Shown here: one piece after another, positions 33,071 to 41,676 of the stretch
Layout: every line of letters starts with the position of its first letter
Numbering within the stretch: the stretch's first letter is position 1
Assembly (NCBI GenBank): GCA_937874515.1
Contig: CALNBV010000272.1
Location: 1-53,808 of the forward strand
Source: an uncultured Paenibacillaceae bacterium
GTDB taxonomy: Bacteria; Bacillota; Bacilli; Aneurinibacillales; Aneurinibacillaceae
Reading direction: 5' to 3'
Length of the DNA: 53,808 nucleotides
Position numbers and translations under genes: made by a program
Notes under the pieces: model-generated
Databases searched by the model: none
What the model saw: only the letters and a program-made list of their open reading frames with translations
Told to the model about the DNA's origin: nothing

Positions 33071-34072
33071 TTACTCCCAATTCCAATAATCCATTTCTCC
33101 CAATTGGGCACCACTAATCTCCTTCACATCTTTCAATTTTAAAAGCTCTTTAACCGGACCAGTCACTACTGCCCCATACACAGTAAATCCGTTCTTTTTC
33201 AAATAATCATACCGTTCCTGTAAATAGTATAAACCTAAGAAATTTTCATAATAACTTTTTCGTTCATTTTTTAAAAGATCGTCCATATTGGCCAGCATCA
33301 TTTTTTTACTTTCGGAAAGATGTTCTTCAGTTAAGGAAGTTATTTTTCCTTCTGACATATAATCTTTTCCCGCTTCCCTTCCCCCTGATAAGCCAACAAT
33401 TGAACTAAGAGAGACCATTCCTCCTCCACCTCCATAACCCATGGGTTGAAATGCTTTAAATTCTCCCGTATAAAGTGGTGCCCACAAAACATCAATATCA
33501 TAGGGTTTAAGAAGTTGCAGCAATTCCTCTACTGTCATAAATTTAGACGTGGAAAAAGATAGTTCGGCAACCGTTCCCTCATGTACTTTGTCTAATTTAG
33601 TCCAAACATTTGGATTTCCTCCGGCACCTAACTTAACCCCTGTTTTCGGATGTTCAGGCAAGTAAAAAGGATAATTCTTACCCAGGCCCTTTTCTAAAAA
33701 CTGAATATTCCTTTGGGAATTGGTTCCGAAAAAGGTTTTGCTAATATTCATTTCACCCACAACTTTATTTTCTTTCCCTACTTTTCTCAGAACGGGATAG
33801 GTCATTTTTTGTGTTAAAAATGGGGTAATGTCAGTGATTACATGCCCGCCAAAGTCTTCCTCCAGATTAGGTATAGTCCAGTCTGTCGCTACTTTCGTAT
33901 AATAAACATGTTTTTTATCTAAATGCAGTGACATAAAACTTGCATTAACAATCATCTTATACGCCCAAAATACAAAAAGGCAGAGCAGCAATACTATAAT
34001 TACTCGAACCGTTAATGTAAAACGATACCTTAAAAGAATCCTCTTTTCCTTATCCTTACTCCATTCTGTCAT
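33071..34072 (-). CDS. Anti-sigma factor with sigma regulator N- and C-terminal domains
   Basis: The protein of about 333 residues has a short cytosolic N-terminus (MTEWSKDKEKRILLRYRF), one membrane segment (VRVIIVLLLCLFVFWAYKM) and a large extracellular part. The latter contains DIDVLWAPLYTGEFKAFQP, typical of the Sigma_reg_C domain found with ECF sigma factors in bacilli. It should hold the upstream-encoded sigma factor inactive until envelope stress. The ATG at 34072 follows GGTGGAGGG; it overlaps the sigma gene end by 17 bases. Confidence 0.85.
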   Translation of the reverse strand: MTEWSKDKEKRILLRYRFTLTVRVIIVLLLCLFVFWAYKMIVNASFMSLHLDKKHVYYTKVATDWTIPNLEEDFGGHVITDITPFLTQKMTYPVLRKVGKENKVVGEMNISKTFFGTNSQRNIQFLEKGLGKNYPFYLPEHPKTGVKLGAGGNPNVWTKLDKVHEGTVAELSFSTSKFMTVEELLQLLKPYDIDVLWAPLYTGEFKAFQPMGYGGGGGMVSLSSIVGLSGGREAGKDYMSEGKITSLTEEHLSESKKMMLANMDDLLKNERKSYYENFLGLYYLQERYDYLKKNGFTVYGAVVTGPVKELLKLKDVKEISGAQLGEMDYWNWE

Positions 34073-34601
34073 AATCAACCCTCCACCCTTTCTTGTCTGC
34101 CAATTGGGATAATCTTTTTCGTGCACGATGAAGGGTGACCTTCACCTGGTTTGCATTTAAGTCTAATGCCTCCTGAATTTCTTCATAACTAAAGGACTCA
34201 TATTCTCGCAAATATAAAATGGTTCGATAGTGTTCAGGTAAATAACTTAATAGTTGCAAAAGATCTTCTTTTTCTTCTTCTTTCACAGCCTCTTCCTCCG
34301 GCAACCCATAGGGACTAATCATTTCATTCTTTGCAAATAAATACTCAGCAAAAGGTACCCATTTCCTTCTTTTCCTTTTCCGCCACTCATCTAAATAGGC
34401 GTTTCTGGCCACCTTAAACAACCATGCCCGCACATCTTCTTGTTTATAAGAAGATAATAATACCGTGGCACGGACAAAGGTCTCCTGGGTTAAATCCTCT
34501 GCCAATGGGGCTGAACCCGACAATTTATACAAATAATAATAAAGGGGTTTGGCATAGTTTCTATAAAGTTGATCCAGTTCATTTCTGCGACTGTAATCCA
34601 T
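34056..34601 (-). CDS. ECF-type RNA polymerase sigma factor
   Basis: The 181-residue protein has sigma region 2 (LYRNYAKPLYYYLYKLSGSAPLAEDLTQETF, then VRAWLFKVARNAYLDEWRKRKR) and region 4 (LPEHYRTILYLREYESFSYEEI, ANQVKVTLHRARKRL). It is linked to the anti-sigma gene by overlap. A likely self-recognised promoter lies at 34635-34662. It resembles the SigM/SigV/SigX group, but I cannot name an orthologue. Confidence 0.93.
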   Translation of the reverse strand: MDYSRRNELDQLYRNYAKPLYYYLYKLSGSAPLAEDLTQETFVRATVLLSSYKQEDVRAWLFKVARNAYLDEWRKRKRRKWVPFAEYLFAKNEMISPYGLPEEEAVKEEEKEDLLQLLSYLPEHYRTILYLREYESFSYEEIQEALDLNANQVKVTLHRARKRLSQLADKKGWRVDYDRME

Positions 34602-34634
34602 CCTGTTTCCCCTTTTTAAAATTTGTTCACTACT

Positions 34635-34662
34635 AAAACGTTTAGCCCATATAAAAGTTACA
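34635..34662 (-). promoter_or_regulatory. Autoregulatory ECF promoter
   Basis: On the minus strand TGTAAC, a 16-base spacer and CGTTTTA, 34 bases upstream of the sigma gene. The AAC core of the -35 element and the CGT core of the -10 element are typical of ECF promoters in bacilli. Confidence 0.65.
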
Positions 34663-34670
34663 GGAGTAAA

Positions 34671-34712
34671 GAAAAAAAATACCTTTTAAGATATGATGTT
34701 CTTAAAAGGTAT
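34671..34712 (-). terminator. Terminator downstream of the intron remnant
   Basis: ATACCTTTTAAG and CTTAAAAGGTAT form a 12-bp stem followed by eight T residues on the minus strand. It separates the intron region from the sigma operon. Confidence 0.8.
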
Positions 34713-34857
34713 GAATCAAAATTTTGTGGGAGTTGATAGTGAGCACCCATCTATCTTAACTAAAGATCCGATCACGATGACTTCCAATTATTGCATTACC
34801 TTAAAAAAAGGCTGCTCTACGGTGAATATAATTCGGACAACGAAATACAAAAAGGAC

Positions 34858-35139
34858 TGATCCACAACGAAACGATATCCTTCTTTAATATAGGATTGTG
34901 CTTGTTTTACAGCATCTTGAGCTTTCCGTCCCGGACGGAAGTATGGACTTTGTCTTGTATTGCAGACTCATCCAACGAATGTTAACCTGATGAGATTCGT
35001 GTTCCTCAGACCGGAGGTTTGCCGCCGACTTCCTTCAGATTCGACCTCACGGTCGACACCCTTGTCTTAAGCTAATGGCTACTACTGCCTTCACCACTCA
35101 GGACTTTAACCTTATAGATAACCCCATGCCAGGCGCACA
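34858..35139 (-). mobile_element. Truncated group II intron with reverse-transcriptase fragment
   Basis: Reading on the minus strand, 35139 begins GTGCG, the group II 5' end. It continues through a domain I-like sequence (GGTGTCGACCGTGAGGTCGA, GGCGGCAAACCTCCGGTCTG, GAGGAACACGAA, GGATGAGTCTGC). It then jumps directly into a reverse-transcriptase piece at about 34941-34858 translating to FRPGRKAQDAVKQAQSYIKE and GYRFVVD. That is the conserved FRPGRSxHxA block of intron-encoded proteins. The rest of the protein and the 3' intron domains are missing. 34715-34857 shows nothing recognisable. The 5' end directly follows a transcription terminator. Confidence 0.85.
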
Positions 35140-35142
35140 ATA

Positions 35143-35174
35143 AAAAAAGCGCACCTAAACGGTACGCTTTTTTT
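35143..35174 (-). terminator. Terminator of the ABC/secreted-protein cassette
   Basis: GCGTACC and GGTGCGC (one G-U pair on the minus strand) with flanking A and T runs, overlapping the stop at 35175 and directly upstream of the intron 5' end. Confidence 0.85.
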
Positions 35175-35891
35175 CTATTTCGGGCTTACGGCTTTTATTT
35201 GTAAAACTTCATTTTTTAACGATTGATATAATGCTAAAATATCTTTGTTTGTTGTCAGAATCTCAAAATCTTTTATTTTGTTGTATTTGATCTCTGCATT
35301 TTCAACTAATGTTTGAGTAACTTCATTACTTATTAATGGGTATTTTGCAAAATAGCTTGAAACAGGCAAAAAGGTTATAGCTTCATTATTTTTATATTTG
35401 TATCCTTTTGGTATTGTTAAATGTTTTAGGAAAAGAATATATTCATCATTCTCAAGCATAATATTATAGCCGCCTATTCCTGTATAAACTCCTCTGTTAA
35501 AACAACTTGGTTCATAAATATAAATTCGATCTCCCTTTTTTATTCCATTTCCTTTGTATATTTCGGTTACTTTTACACCTGAAAGTAGTGCGTTCATATA
35601 ATTTTGTCTTTCATTAGTAACTTTAACTTTAACGATTATATCTGATTGATCTCTTAGTTGAGTGAAATTCGAAAGTTCATTATTAAAGTAAATAGATAGG
35701 TAATGAGAGTCTTCATTTAACTGGACGAGAATTTGCTCTTCATTTTCTAATATATTTCCTAGACTGACATCTGCAATTGCATAAGAAGTTCGCGTTAATA
35801 TTGCTACTACTACTGATAATAATAGGAGAGCGATTAGTAAGCTCAGATAGATTTTTTTCCTAAACACGTTGATCACCTTCTTTTTATCCAT
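35175..35891 (-). CDS. Membrane-anchored extracellular protein of the ABC cassette
   Basis: The 238-residue protein has a basic N-terminus and one membrane segment (IYLSLLIALLLLSVVVAIL), so most of it is outside. The exported part (DIIVKVKVTNERQNY...VTEIYKGNGIKKGDRIYIYEP, then GYNIMLENDEYILFLK) looks like a small beta-rich domain seen in other exported Firmicute proteins of unknown function. It is the last gene of the cassette and overlaps the ATPase gene by eight bases. An immunity or maturation role is possible but unproven. Confidence 0.65.
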   Translation of the reverse strand: MDKKKVINVFRKKIYLSLLIALLLLSVVVAILTRTSYAIADVSLGNILENEEQILVQLNEDSHYLSIYFNNELSNFTQLRDQSDIIVKVKVTNERQNYMNALLSGVKVTEIYKGNGIKKGDRIYIYEPSCFNRGVYTGIGGYNIMLENDEYILFLKHLTIPKGYKYKNNEAITFLPVSSYFAKYPLISNEVTQTLVENAEIKYNKIKDFEILTTNKDILALYQSLKNEVLQIKAVSPK

Positions 35892-36525
35892 TAAATTGTT
35901 CTAATCTGCCATCATTCATTCTAAACTTCACATCAGAAAGAAGTTCAATATCTTCTTTATTATGGCTAGCAATTAATATGGTTGTACCCCTCTTTTTTTC
36001 TTCTAATAAAATTTTTCGAACTAGGTTAATCCCTTGTTCATCTAATGCATTGGTTGGTTCATCTAAAATAAGAAGATCAGGTTCCTCCATAATTGCTTGA
36101 GCAATGGCCAATCGCTGTTTCATGCCTAATGAATACTTTTTAAATACACGGTCATCATCGGGATTTAATCCGACTCTTTCAATGGAAGACCTTATTTGTT
36201 CATCTGAAATTTTCCTTTTTATACTTGCTAATAACTTTAAGTTTTTAAACCCTGTATAATACTCCCAAAAACCAGGGGATTCTATAATAACCCCAACATT
36301 TTCAGGAAATGACATGTCTTTATGCAACGTTTTCCCATTAATGTGGATCTCTCCTGATGTTGGTTTAATCAAACCACACACGGCGCGAAATAACATCGTT
36401 TTTCCAGAACCATTTCTTCCAAAAAAACCGTATATCTTTCCGCATTCGAGTTTAACAGAAATATTTTTCAAGATTTCTTTATTTTTTATACTTTTTTTAA
36501 CATTAATAAATTCAATTGATTTCAT
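35884..36525 (-). CDS. ABC transporter ATP-binding protein of the cassette
   Basis: A compact 213-residue ATPase with Walker A GFFGRNGSGKTML (33-45), signature KYSLGMKQRLAIAQAI, Walker B DLLILDEPTNALD and switch histidine IASHNKED. The short C-terminus resembles ATPases of bacteriocin or lantibiotic immunity exporters (LanF type). It would energise the three membrane proteins encoded upstream. The ATG at 36525 follows AGGAGGTTAAAATGT. Confidence 0.88.
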   Translation of the reverse strand: MKSIEFINVKKSIKNKEILKNISVKLECGKIYGFFGRNGSGKTMLFRAVCGLIKPTSGEIHINGKTLHKDMSFPENVGVIIESPGFWEYYTGFKNLKLLASIKRKISDEQIRSSIERVGLNPDDDRVFKKYSLGMKQRLAIAQAIMEEPDLLILDEPTNALDEQGINLVRKILLEEKKRGTTILIASHNKEDIELLSDVKFRMNDGRLEQFNG

Positions 36526-36538
36526 ACATTTTAACCTC

Positions 36539-37345
36539 CTAAAAAATATCCATATCTTCTATCTTATGTGTTCCTAAAATAATTAATAGAGTGGTAATCA
36601 CAACCTGATAAATAATTGAAAAAAGAACACTAAAATTTTGCAAATGAAAATCTGTAACTATAAATGCAATTACACTGGATGGAATGCCGTTGTGCCAAGA
36701 AAAAATTCCTTGAGTAAAAGGCAACCATTTAATTATTCCAATACACCATTGTATTTCATATAAAAAATTTGAGAAAAAAAGTGAGGCAATATAGCCTGCG
36801 AATACAATTGTATAAGCTATTATTTGAGTGGTTCTGAGTGCTAAAAGATTAATCATTAAAAGAACTATAAAACTTTGCAATATTAGTAAAATAAGCATAC
36901 TTAAGATCACAAAGATACCTTCTTCAGAATTAACTAAATGGAGACCATAAACAGATGCAATTATCCAAAGGACAAAGAACTGGACAAAATAATATAAGAA
37001 GATATAAAAAAATAAACTTAAAGATTTGGCTAAAAACCATATTTTCCTTTGATGAGTTCTAGTAAAAATATATACTGCATTCCTCCCGAAATCAGATGCC
37101 ATATCATCTCCTAAAAAATATAATAAAAAGACCATAGGAAGAAGCCAAAATAACAAAGGTATGCCATATTTGATTCCTGATATATTTAAATCTCCAAAGG
37201 ATAAAAGGAAAATGCCCTCTAAAGATTTATCAGAAAGAATATCCACTCTTTGAATATTAACTAAAAACAAAAATATAGAAAGGATTGATCCTGTCAAAAA
37301 AAGTCTAGTTAATAATAGGTAGTTTAATTTGATATATTTTTCCAT
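36539..37345 (-). CDS. Cassette membrane protein 3 (ABC-2 permease-like)
   Basis: The 268-residue protein has six predicted membrane segments. After the second lies FLGDDMASDFGRNAVYIFTRTHQRKIWFLAK, the cytosolic coupling region typical of ABC-2 permeases (exchanges such as xRxxRxxxxxxK). I recognise no closer family. It stands three bases downstream of the next permease gene and shares its direction. Codon use is AT-rich compared with 40-53 kb. Confidence 0.65.
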   Translation of the reverse strand: MEKYIKLNYLLLTRLFLTGSILSIFLFLVNIQRVDILSDKSLEGIFLLSFGDLNISGIKYGIPLLFWLLPMVFLLYFLGDDMASDFGRNAVYIFTRTHQRKIWFLAKSLSLFFYIFLYYFVQFFVLWIIASVYGLHLVNSEEGIFVILSMLILLILQSFIVLLMINLLALRTTQIIAYTIVFAGYIASLFFSNFLYEIQWCIGIIKWLPFTQGIFSWHNGIPSSVIAFIVTDFHLQNFSVLFSIIYQVVITTLLIILGTHKIEDMDIF

Positions 37346-37348
37346 TGT

Positions 37349-38089
37349 CTACTTACTCCAAAAATAATCTTTATCATTTGATAAGATTAATCCAATAAAA
37401 TAAAGTACAATAACCATGAGAAAAAAACTAGAAAGTGAAAAAATATCAATTCCATTTAATGCCGTTGTTGCTTGTTGCTCATTATTAAATAAGGAAGACA
37501 TATATTCTGGTAAGGTATTAAAGTTGAATTTAAACATTCTTTTAGTCGCATCCATGAAAGCAATAAATAACATTGCTATAAAAAATCCAATATAAGTGTT
37601 GCTGAGAAGCGAAATGATACTATAAAGTATGCCTAAAACTGATAGGCCTATTAATTGAATAGCACTACTAAGCATTAGAAAAGATAAGTAGTTACTAGTT
37701 ATGTTTTCGGTACCTTCACATGCAATTACAGCCCCAAAGATTACAATATGAATTATCAATATATATAAGGTAGCAAAAAGAAGTACAGAAATTATCTTTT
37801 CTTTCCACCATCGCTTTGAACTATTATATTTAAGGAGTACTTGATATCTATCGAAAACATTAGTAATAATACCTAAAAAAAACAAAAAGCTTGGAATAAT
37901 AAACCATATCATGATATTAAGATTAATGATCTGATAATAAATCAAATAGGGTATATTTTGAGAATCAGAAATCTGATTTGATAATTGCATCACTGTTTTA
38001 ATGGCCAAAGCAATTAATAAAAATACTCCGATATAAAATCTTTTAGATACTAATAATTTTTGGAGTAAAATAATATAAATAGATTTCAT
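37349..38089 (-). CDS. Cassette membrane protein 2 (ABC-2 permease-like)
   Basis: A 246-residue protein with six predicted membrane segments (from VSKRFYIGVFLLIALAIK to FFLMVIVLYFIGLIL). DRYQVLLKYNSSKRWWKEK forms the cytosolic coupling-type loop. Likely one half of the ABC exporter permease with one of its neighbours. The ATG at 38089 follows TGGAGGTTATA. Confidence 0.65.
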   Translation of the reverse strand: MKSIYIILLQKLLVSKRFYIGVFLLIALAIKTVMQLSNQISDSQNIPYLIYYQIINLNIMIWFIIPSFLFFLGIITNVFDRYQVLLKYNSSKRWWKEKIISVLLFATLYILIIHIVIFGAVIACEGTENITSNYLSFLMLSSAIQLIGLSVLGILYSIISLLSNTYIGFFIAMLFIAFMDATKRMFKFNFNTLPEYMSSLFNNEQQATTALNGIDIFSLSSFFLMVIVLYFIGLILSNDKDYFWSK

Positions 38090-38101
38090 TATAACCTCCA
38101 G

Positions 38102-38941
38102 TTAATCCTCAATACCAACTTCAAGTTTTGATTTCATCGTTATAATAATTAAACTAGAAATAAATAATACGCTCATCCATACCAATAAAACGTAAAATGA
38201 ACCAGTACCCGGTATTAATAGATTGACTAAAGCGAACTTATAAGAACCTACTAAAATTACGACTAATTGACTGATTATATACAGTAAAAATATACCCGAA
38301 ATAACAGCGAACCTTCCCTTTTTTACAAGAAAATAAGCTGAATAGGCAAATAATGCAAGTAACGATGCTGTAAAACTGATTAGAATCATAAAAATTAAGT
38401 TATATAAAAGTGGAGATTGTAAACGAATTAAATCAAACATCCATTCACTTGAAAAGTTTTGAATCCCTATATCATAAGGAGGTAGAGCATGATTGTTATC
38501 AAATCCTTTTATCGGAAATGCAATTAAACATAATAGTTGATTTATTAAAAACGGGATCAAAAAAGATAGGAATGTAACAGTTAATATAACCAATGATTTT
38601 GCCCACACATAAACATTTTGGTTTGCACGTGTTAAAATACTTTTGTAGACACCAGATTGACAATCTGAATAGTATGAATCCGAAAATATAATTACTGAAA
38701 ACAAAGGTATTAATAATACTATAGAACTTAATATAATACGTACTCCAGGTCCTTGAATCATACTCATTTCAAATGCTGATCTTACTTGCAATAAACTTCC
38801 TCCGTATTGATTTCCTCCTCCTTTATAAAAACAAGAAAATAGGAAACTTCCAATCGATATGATCATCAAAATCAAAAAGATAATTTTAAATTCTTTTCGG
38901 TGCAAACAATTTTTCAGCTCTAAATGAAACATTCTTTTCAT
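38102..38941 (-). CDS. Cassette membrane protein 1 (ABC-2 permease-like)
   Basis: The product of about 279 residues starts MKRMFHLELKNCLHRKEFK, a typical N-terminal cytosolic helix of ABC-2 permeases. It has six membrane segments and a SDSYYSDCQSGVYKSILTRANQNVYVWAK coupling loop. TAGGAGGTTAAAT stands before the ATG at 38941; the frame to 38965 has no such site. It follows the secreted-protein gene by about 75 bases. Confidence 0.68.
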   Translation of the reverse strand: MKRMFHLELKNCLHRKEFKIIFLILMIISIGSFLFSCFYKGGGNQYGGSLLQVRSAFEMSMIQGPGVRIILSSIVLLIPLFSVIIFSDSYYSDCQSGVYKSILTRANQNVYVWAKSLVILTVTFLSFLIPFLINQLLCLIAFPIKGFDNNHALPPYDIGIQNFSSEWMFDLIRLQSPLLYNLIFMILISFTASLLALFAYSAYFLVKKGRFAVISGIFLLYIISQLVVILVGSYKFALVNLLIPGTGSFYVLLVWMSVLFISSLIIITMKSKLEVGIED

Positions 38942-39016
38942 ATTTAACCTCCTAACCAATAGCAAACATATTAAAGATTAGGGTGCTATATCTAGCACCC
39001 TATTTAATAGAACAGA

Positions 39017-39394
39017 TTAACGGAAATTAACATCCCCAGAAACATATGCAGTAGATAAACTAAAGTTGGAGTTTTGCATACCCATAATAATTTGATAACC
39101 TATGGTTGTTTTTCCGTGAACAATATTAGTGGTATTACCTAGTTTTTGGTAATAGTCAACTGATATTGGGGTCCTATTTGCATCGCATGCCCAAAATGTG
39201 ACTTCGTCAGTATTAGTTAACGCAGTCACTTTATTTGTAATATAATTAGCAGTTGTTGTTTTTCCATGGGCGCCAGTATAGTTATTCCCTTGCATAATTG
39301 GAAGAGTATAAGCTGTATACGTACTAGCAAAAGCAGGAACCGCCATTAACAAAAGAAATAAACCAACCATTCCAGAAAGCAGAACTTTTTTCAA
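39017..39394 (-). CDS. Small secreted protein heading the ABC cassette
   Basis: About 125 residues: a signal peptide (MKKVLLSGMVGLFLLLMAVPAFA, cleavage after AFA-S), then a mature part of about 102 residues. The mature part is rich in Thr, Asn and Tyr, with one cysteine (FWACDAN) and the ending YVSGDVNFR. It resembles small exported Firmicute proteins of the DUF2712 or lactococcin-972 type in layout, without firm family match. The TTG at 39394 has AAGGAGG eight bases upstream; a GTG at 39403 lies in that site. Being first in an operon with ABC genes suggests an exported peptide with its own transporter or immunity. Confidence 0.65.
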   Translation of the reverse strand: MKKVLLSGMVGLFLLLMAVPAFASTYTAYTLPIMQGNNYTGAHGKTTTANYITNKVTALTNTDEVTFWACDANRTPISVDYYQKLGNTTNIVHGKTTIGYQIIMGMQNSNFSLSTAYVSGDVNFR

Positions 39395-39598
39395 TTTTTT
39401 CACCTCCTTTTCTTTTATTAATTGGATTATATTACAAATAAATATATCATTCTACAATATACGATATATTTAACATATTATTCATAATTTACATAATATA
39501 CATTTTGGTGTTTATATTGGAAAGGTAATTTTAAAGTTAAGCCTTTTTAAGCAAAAAATATGTTTAATAGTAGTTTTCCATATGATCTTTATAAACTT

Positions 39599-39653
39599 AT
39601 ATTAACAGTTAGTTCTTAAGGAAAAACTAAAATAAATCTTAAGAATTCCTTAA
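39599..39653 (-). promoter_or_regulatory. TTAAG-array promoter of the secreted-protein/ABC cassette
   Basis: On the minus strand: TTAAG (39653-39649), six bases, TTAAG (39642-39638), 18 bases, TTAAG (39619-39615), ten bases, TAATAT (39604-39599). The same arrangement occurs at 43814-43867 and 53589-53643. It lies about 205 bases upstream of the TTG start at 39394. The gap 39404-39598 is very AT-rich and also holds TTGTAG-N17-TAATAT nearer the gene, a possible second promoter. Confidence 0.65.
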
Positions 39654-39918
39654 ATTTTCCACACTTGGATTGTAAATATATCAATCCAATAGTTTTTGAG
39701 CTTATTTGAACAATTGAAACTATTGAGTTTAAAAAAGGGTTCAAACCCTGGCTGAAAAGCCTGAGCTACCTGCGTATACCTCGGATTATTTTTAAAGGAA
39801 TTTTTCGATGATCTCAAAAAAATCCGGACGCAAATTTGATCTATAGGTGATTTATTTTCATAAAAAAAAACACTATTGATCTTCCATAAAATGGCGTAAT
39901 TGTAAAACAAAAGAGTAA

Positions 39919-39970
39919 AAGGGATGATACATATTAGTCATGTGTAATATGTATCATCCCTTATTTTTTA
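39919..39970. terminator. Perfect 18-bp terminator hairpin in the gap before ydbT
   Basis: AAGGGATGATACATATTA and its exact complement are separated by eight bases and followed on the plus strand by TTATTTTTT. No plus-strand gene is seen between 39404 and 39918, so it either ends the ydbST operon from the other side or terminates an unannotated plus-strand RNA. The rest of 39654-40218 is AT-rich and shows no convincing gene. Confidence 0.75.
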
Positions 39971-40218
39971 TAACTTTTTACGATGTAGGTCTTGATAAAT
40001 TTTAAAACTACAATTGTTTTTTTTAATCTTTTTTAAACAAAAATATAGTTTTAAGCTAAGCATTAAACAATGTTGTTTTTATAAGTATTTTGTTCAAACT
40101 TTTTTATAAAGCAACACATGTATACAAAACCTAAAAAGCCCTTTGCTTGTAAGTTCCTCATTTTCTTGCAGTTCTTTTTTGGGCCTAGCTATTCAAGCTA
40201 TGACCCTTCTTCCTTCTG

Positions 40219-41676
40219 TTAAGAAACATTATGCAAAGTCACTTTAATCTCATTCCTGCGCCCCATATACCATTTATAAAATTGATGGGCAAATTCCACA
40301 GGCACATCCCTCATAACCCTATGTTTCACTGGCTTTCCACGATTAATGGTTTCAATTGTAGCCAGGCCAAGGAGTTGTTGCATCATGTTTCGCTCCACGT
40401 TTACTTCGATTATTTTATCCCGTTTGGAGATGAATAGAGATGTGCCCAAAATCCCTTTTTTATATTGAATAAAATTCTTATTCAATATATATCGGGTATT
40501 CAAGAAACCAAGGAATCTGGTTACTAAAATAAACCCCAGCAAAATAATAGAGACCAGCCCCCAGGCTTCCTCTATGTTTAAGGGTGTTGGCTTGAAATAA
40601 TATAAGCAACCTGTGGCAATGATCCAGATCCAACTGGGGCGCACCATACGCAGCAATAGGGATTTTTTCGGAAGAGGATTCATCTCCTCTATCACTTCAT
40701 AAGAAGGTAAAATCTCCGACACCATTTCATAGGTCCGTTTCACAGGTAGAAAAGGATATAATGAGTTAACTGCCAGACCATCATCCCCCTCACTTTCACT
40801 GCCTGCACTGGTGAGCTTTACTTCAGCTAGCCCAAAGAGGCGTTTTACAGGAGATTGGTTAATCTCAATGGCCTGTACTTTACTTTTTGCAATGGAAAAA
40901 GAAGATTCTTCGATGACTCCCTTTTTAATATAAATCCGTTCATAGTCTGAAAAAATTTCATAGTTTCCATATTTGATATAGGTCTTCATTACCCCGATGA
41001 TTGTAGAAACAATGGCGAGGACTAGTAAAAGAATGGTCACCAACCAACCGTAATTTATGACTTCTTTCAGAATCCCTGCCGCTTCCTCTTCCACATGAAA
41101 CAATTCATCCATTTTAGTATAAAGAGAAGCTATAATCGGAATAAGAACGAGAAAGCTGAAAGAAGTGATGGAGGCTTTTAAGATATCTTTTTTTGCCGGT
41201 GTAAAATGAAGGGTTTTATTCATCCATTCATCATCGGCAACAATATTCAAATGCCTTTCAATTTCTTTCGCTTCTTTTTGGGAAACTACTTCAAATTTCA
41301 CCGTAGCATCCTGGCCTTCTATCCCTGTTTCCAATTTCATAGAAGTAACCATAAACAATCGATGAAACAAAGAACGGTGACGAGTGATATCTTGAATTTT
41401 AGAATAAGGAATCATTCGTTGAGACTTCTGGAAAACGCCTTTGTAAAGATGAATAGCTTCCTCTTCTAATTGGTATTTCTCCGTAAACCATTTCAAAATG
41501 ATATAAAGGACAGTAAAAACAAAAGCGACAATTAACCCAATTCTAAGGTAACTATACAAAGTAGATTGATATTCACTCTTAACCACAAATACATAAAAAA
41601 AGATGACACTAGTGTTCCTGATGAGATGCCACAACTTCAAAACCATCAGAAGTGGATTATATCTTGTGGCTTTCAT
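40219..41676 (-). CDS. ydbT: PH-domain membrane protein YdbT
   Basis: The protein of about 485 residues has bacterial PH (bPH2/DUF304) domains alternating with membrane segments. Each PH unit shows a YxxIxxIxxxRSxxxRLF-like pattern: MIPYSKIQDITRHRSLFHRLF, KSKVQAIEINQSPVKRLFGLAEVKL and RDKIIEVNVERNMMQQLLGL. Length and pairing with a YdbS gene match the B. subtilis ydbST pair, which is linked to resistance against antimicrobials made by other bacilli. GGAGG lies just before the double ATG. It overlaps the ydbS stop. Confidence 0.88.
   Translation of the reverse strand: MKATRYNPLLMVLKLWHLIRNTSVIFFYVFVVKSEYQSTLYSYLRIGLIVAFVFTVLYIILKWFTEKYQLEEEAIHLYKGVFQKSQRMIPYSKIQDITRHRSLFHRLFMVTSMKLETGIEGQDATVKFEVVSQKEAKEIERHLNIVADDEWMNKTLHFTPAKKDILKASITSFSFLVLIPIIASLYTKMDELFHVEEEAAGILKEVINYGWLVTILLLVLAIVSTIIGVMKTYIKYGNYEIFSDYERIYIKKGVIEESSFSIAKSKVQAIEINQSPVKRLFGLAEVKLTSAGSESEGDDGLAVNSLYPFLPVKRTYEMVSEILPSYEVIEEMNPLPKKSLLLRMVRPSWIWIIATGCLYYFKPTPLNIEEAWGLVSIILLGFILVTRFLGFLNTRYILNKNFIQYKKGILGTSLFISKRDKIIEVNVERNMMQQLLGLATIETINRGKPVKHRVMRDVPVEFAHQFYKWYMGRRNEIKVTLHNVS

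Noticed and set aside
34715..34857. Additional reverse-transcriptase or intron 3' domain sequence
   Set aside because: No domain V-like hairpin (GAGC...GUUC) or RT motif could be recognised.
39735..39765. GGGTTCAAACCC resembling a tRNA T-arm
   Set aside because: No acceptor stem, D-arm or anticodon arm can be built around it.
39650..39910. Minus-strand 86-codon frame in the gap before ydbT
   Set aside because: No ribosome binding site, unusual composition rich in Phe, Asn and Lys as expected from AT-rich noncoding DNA, and it overlaps the TTAAG-array promoter.
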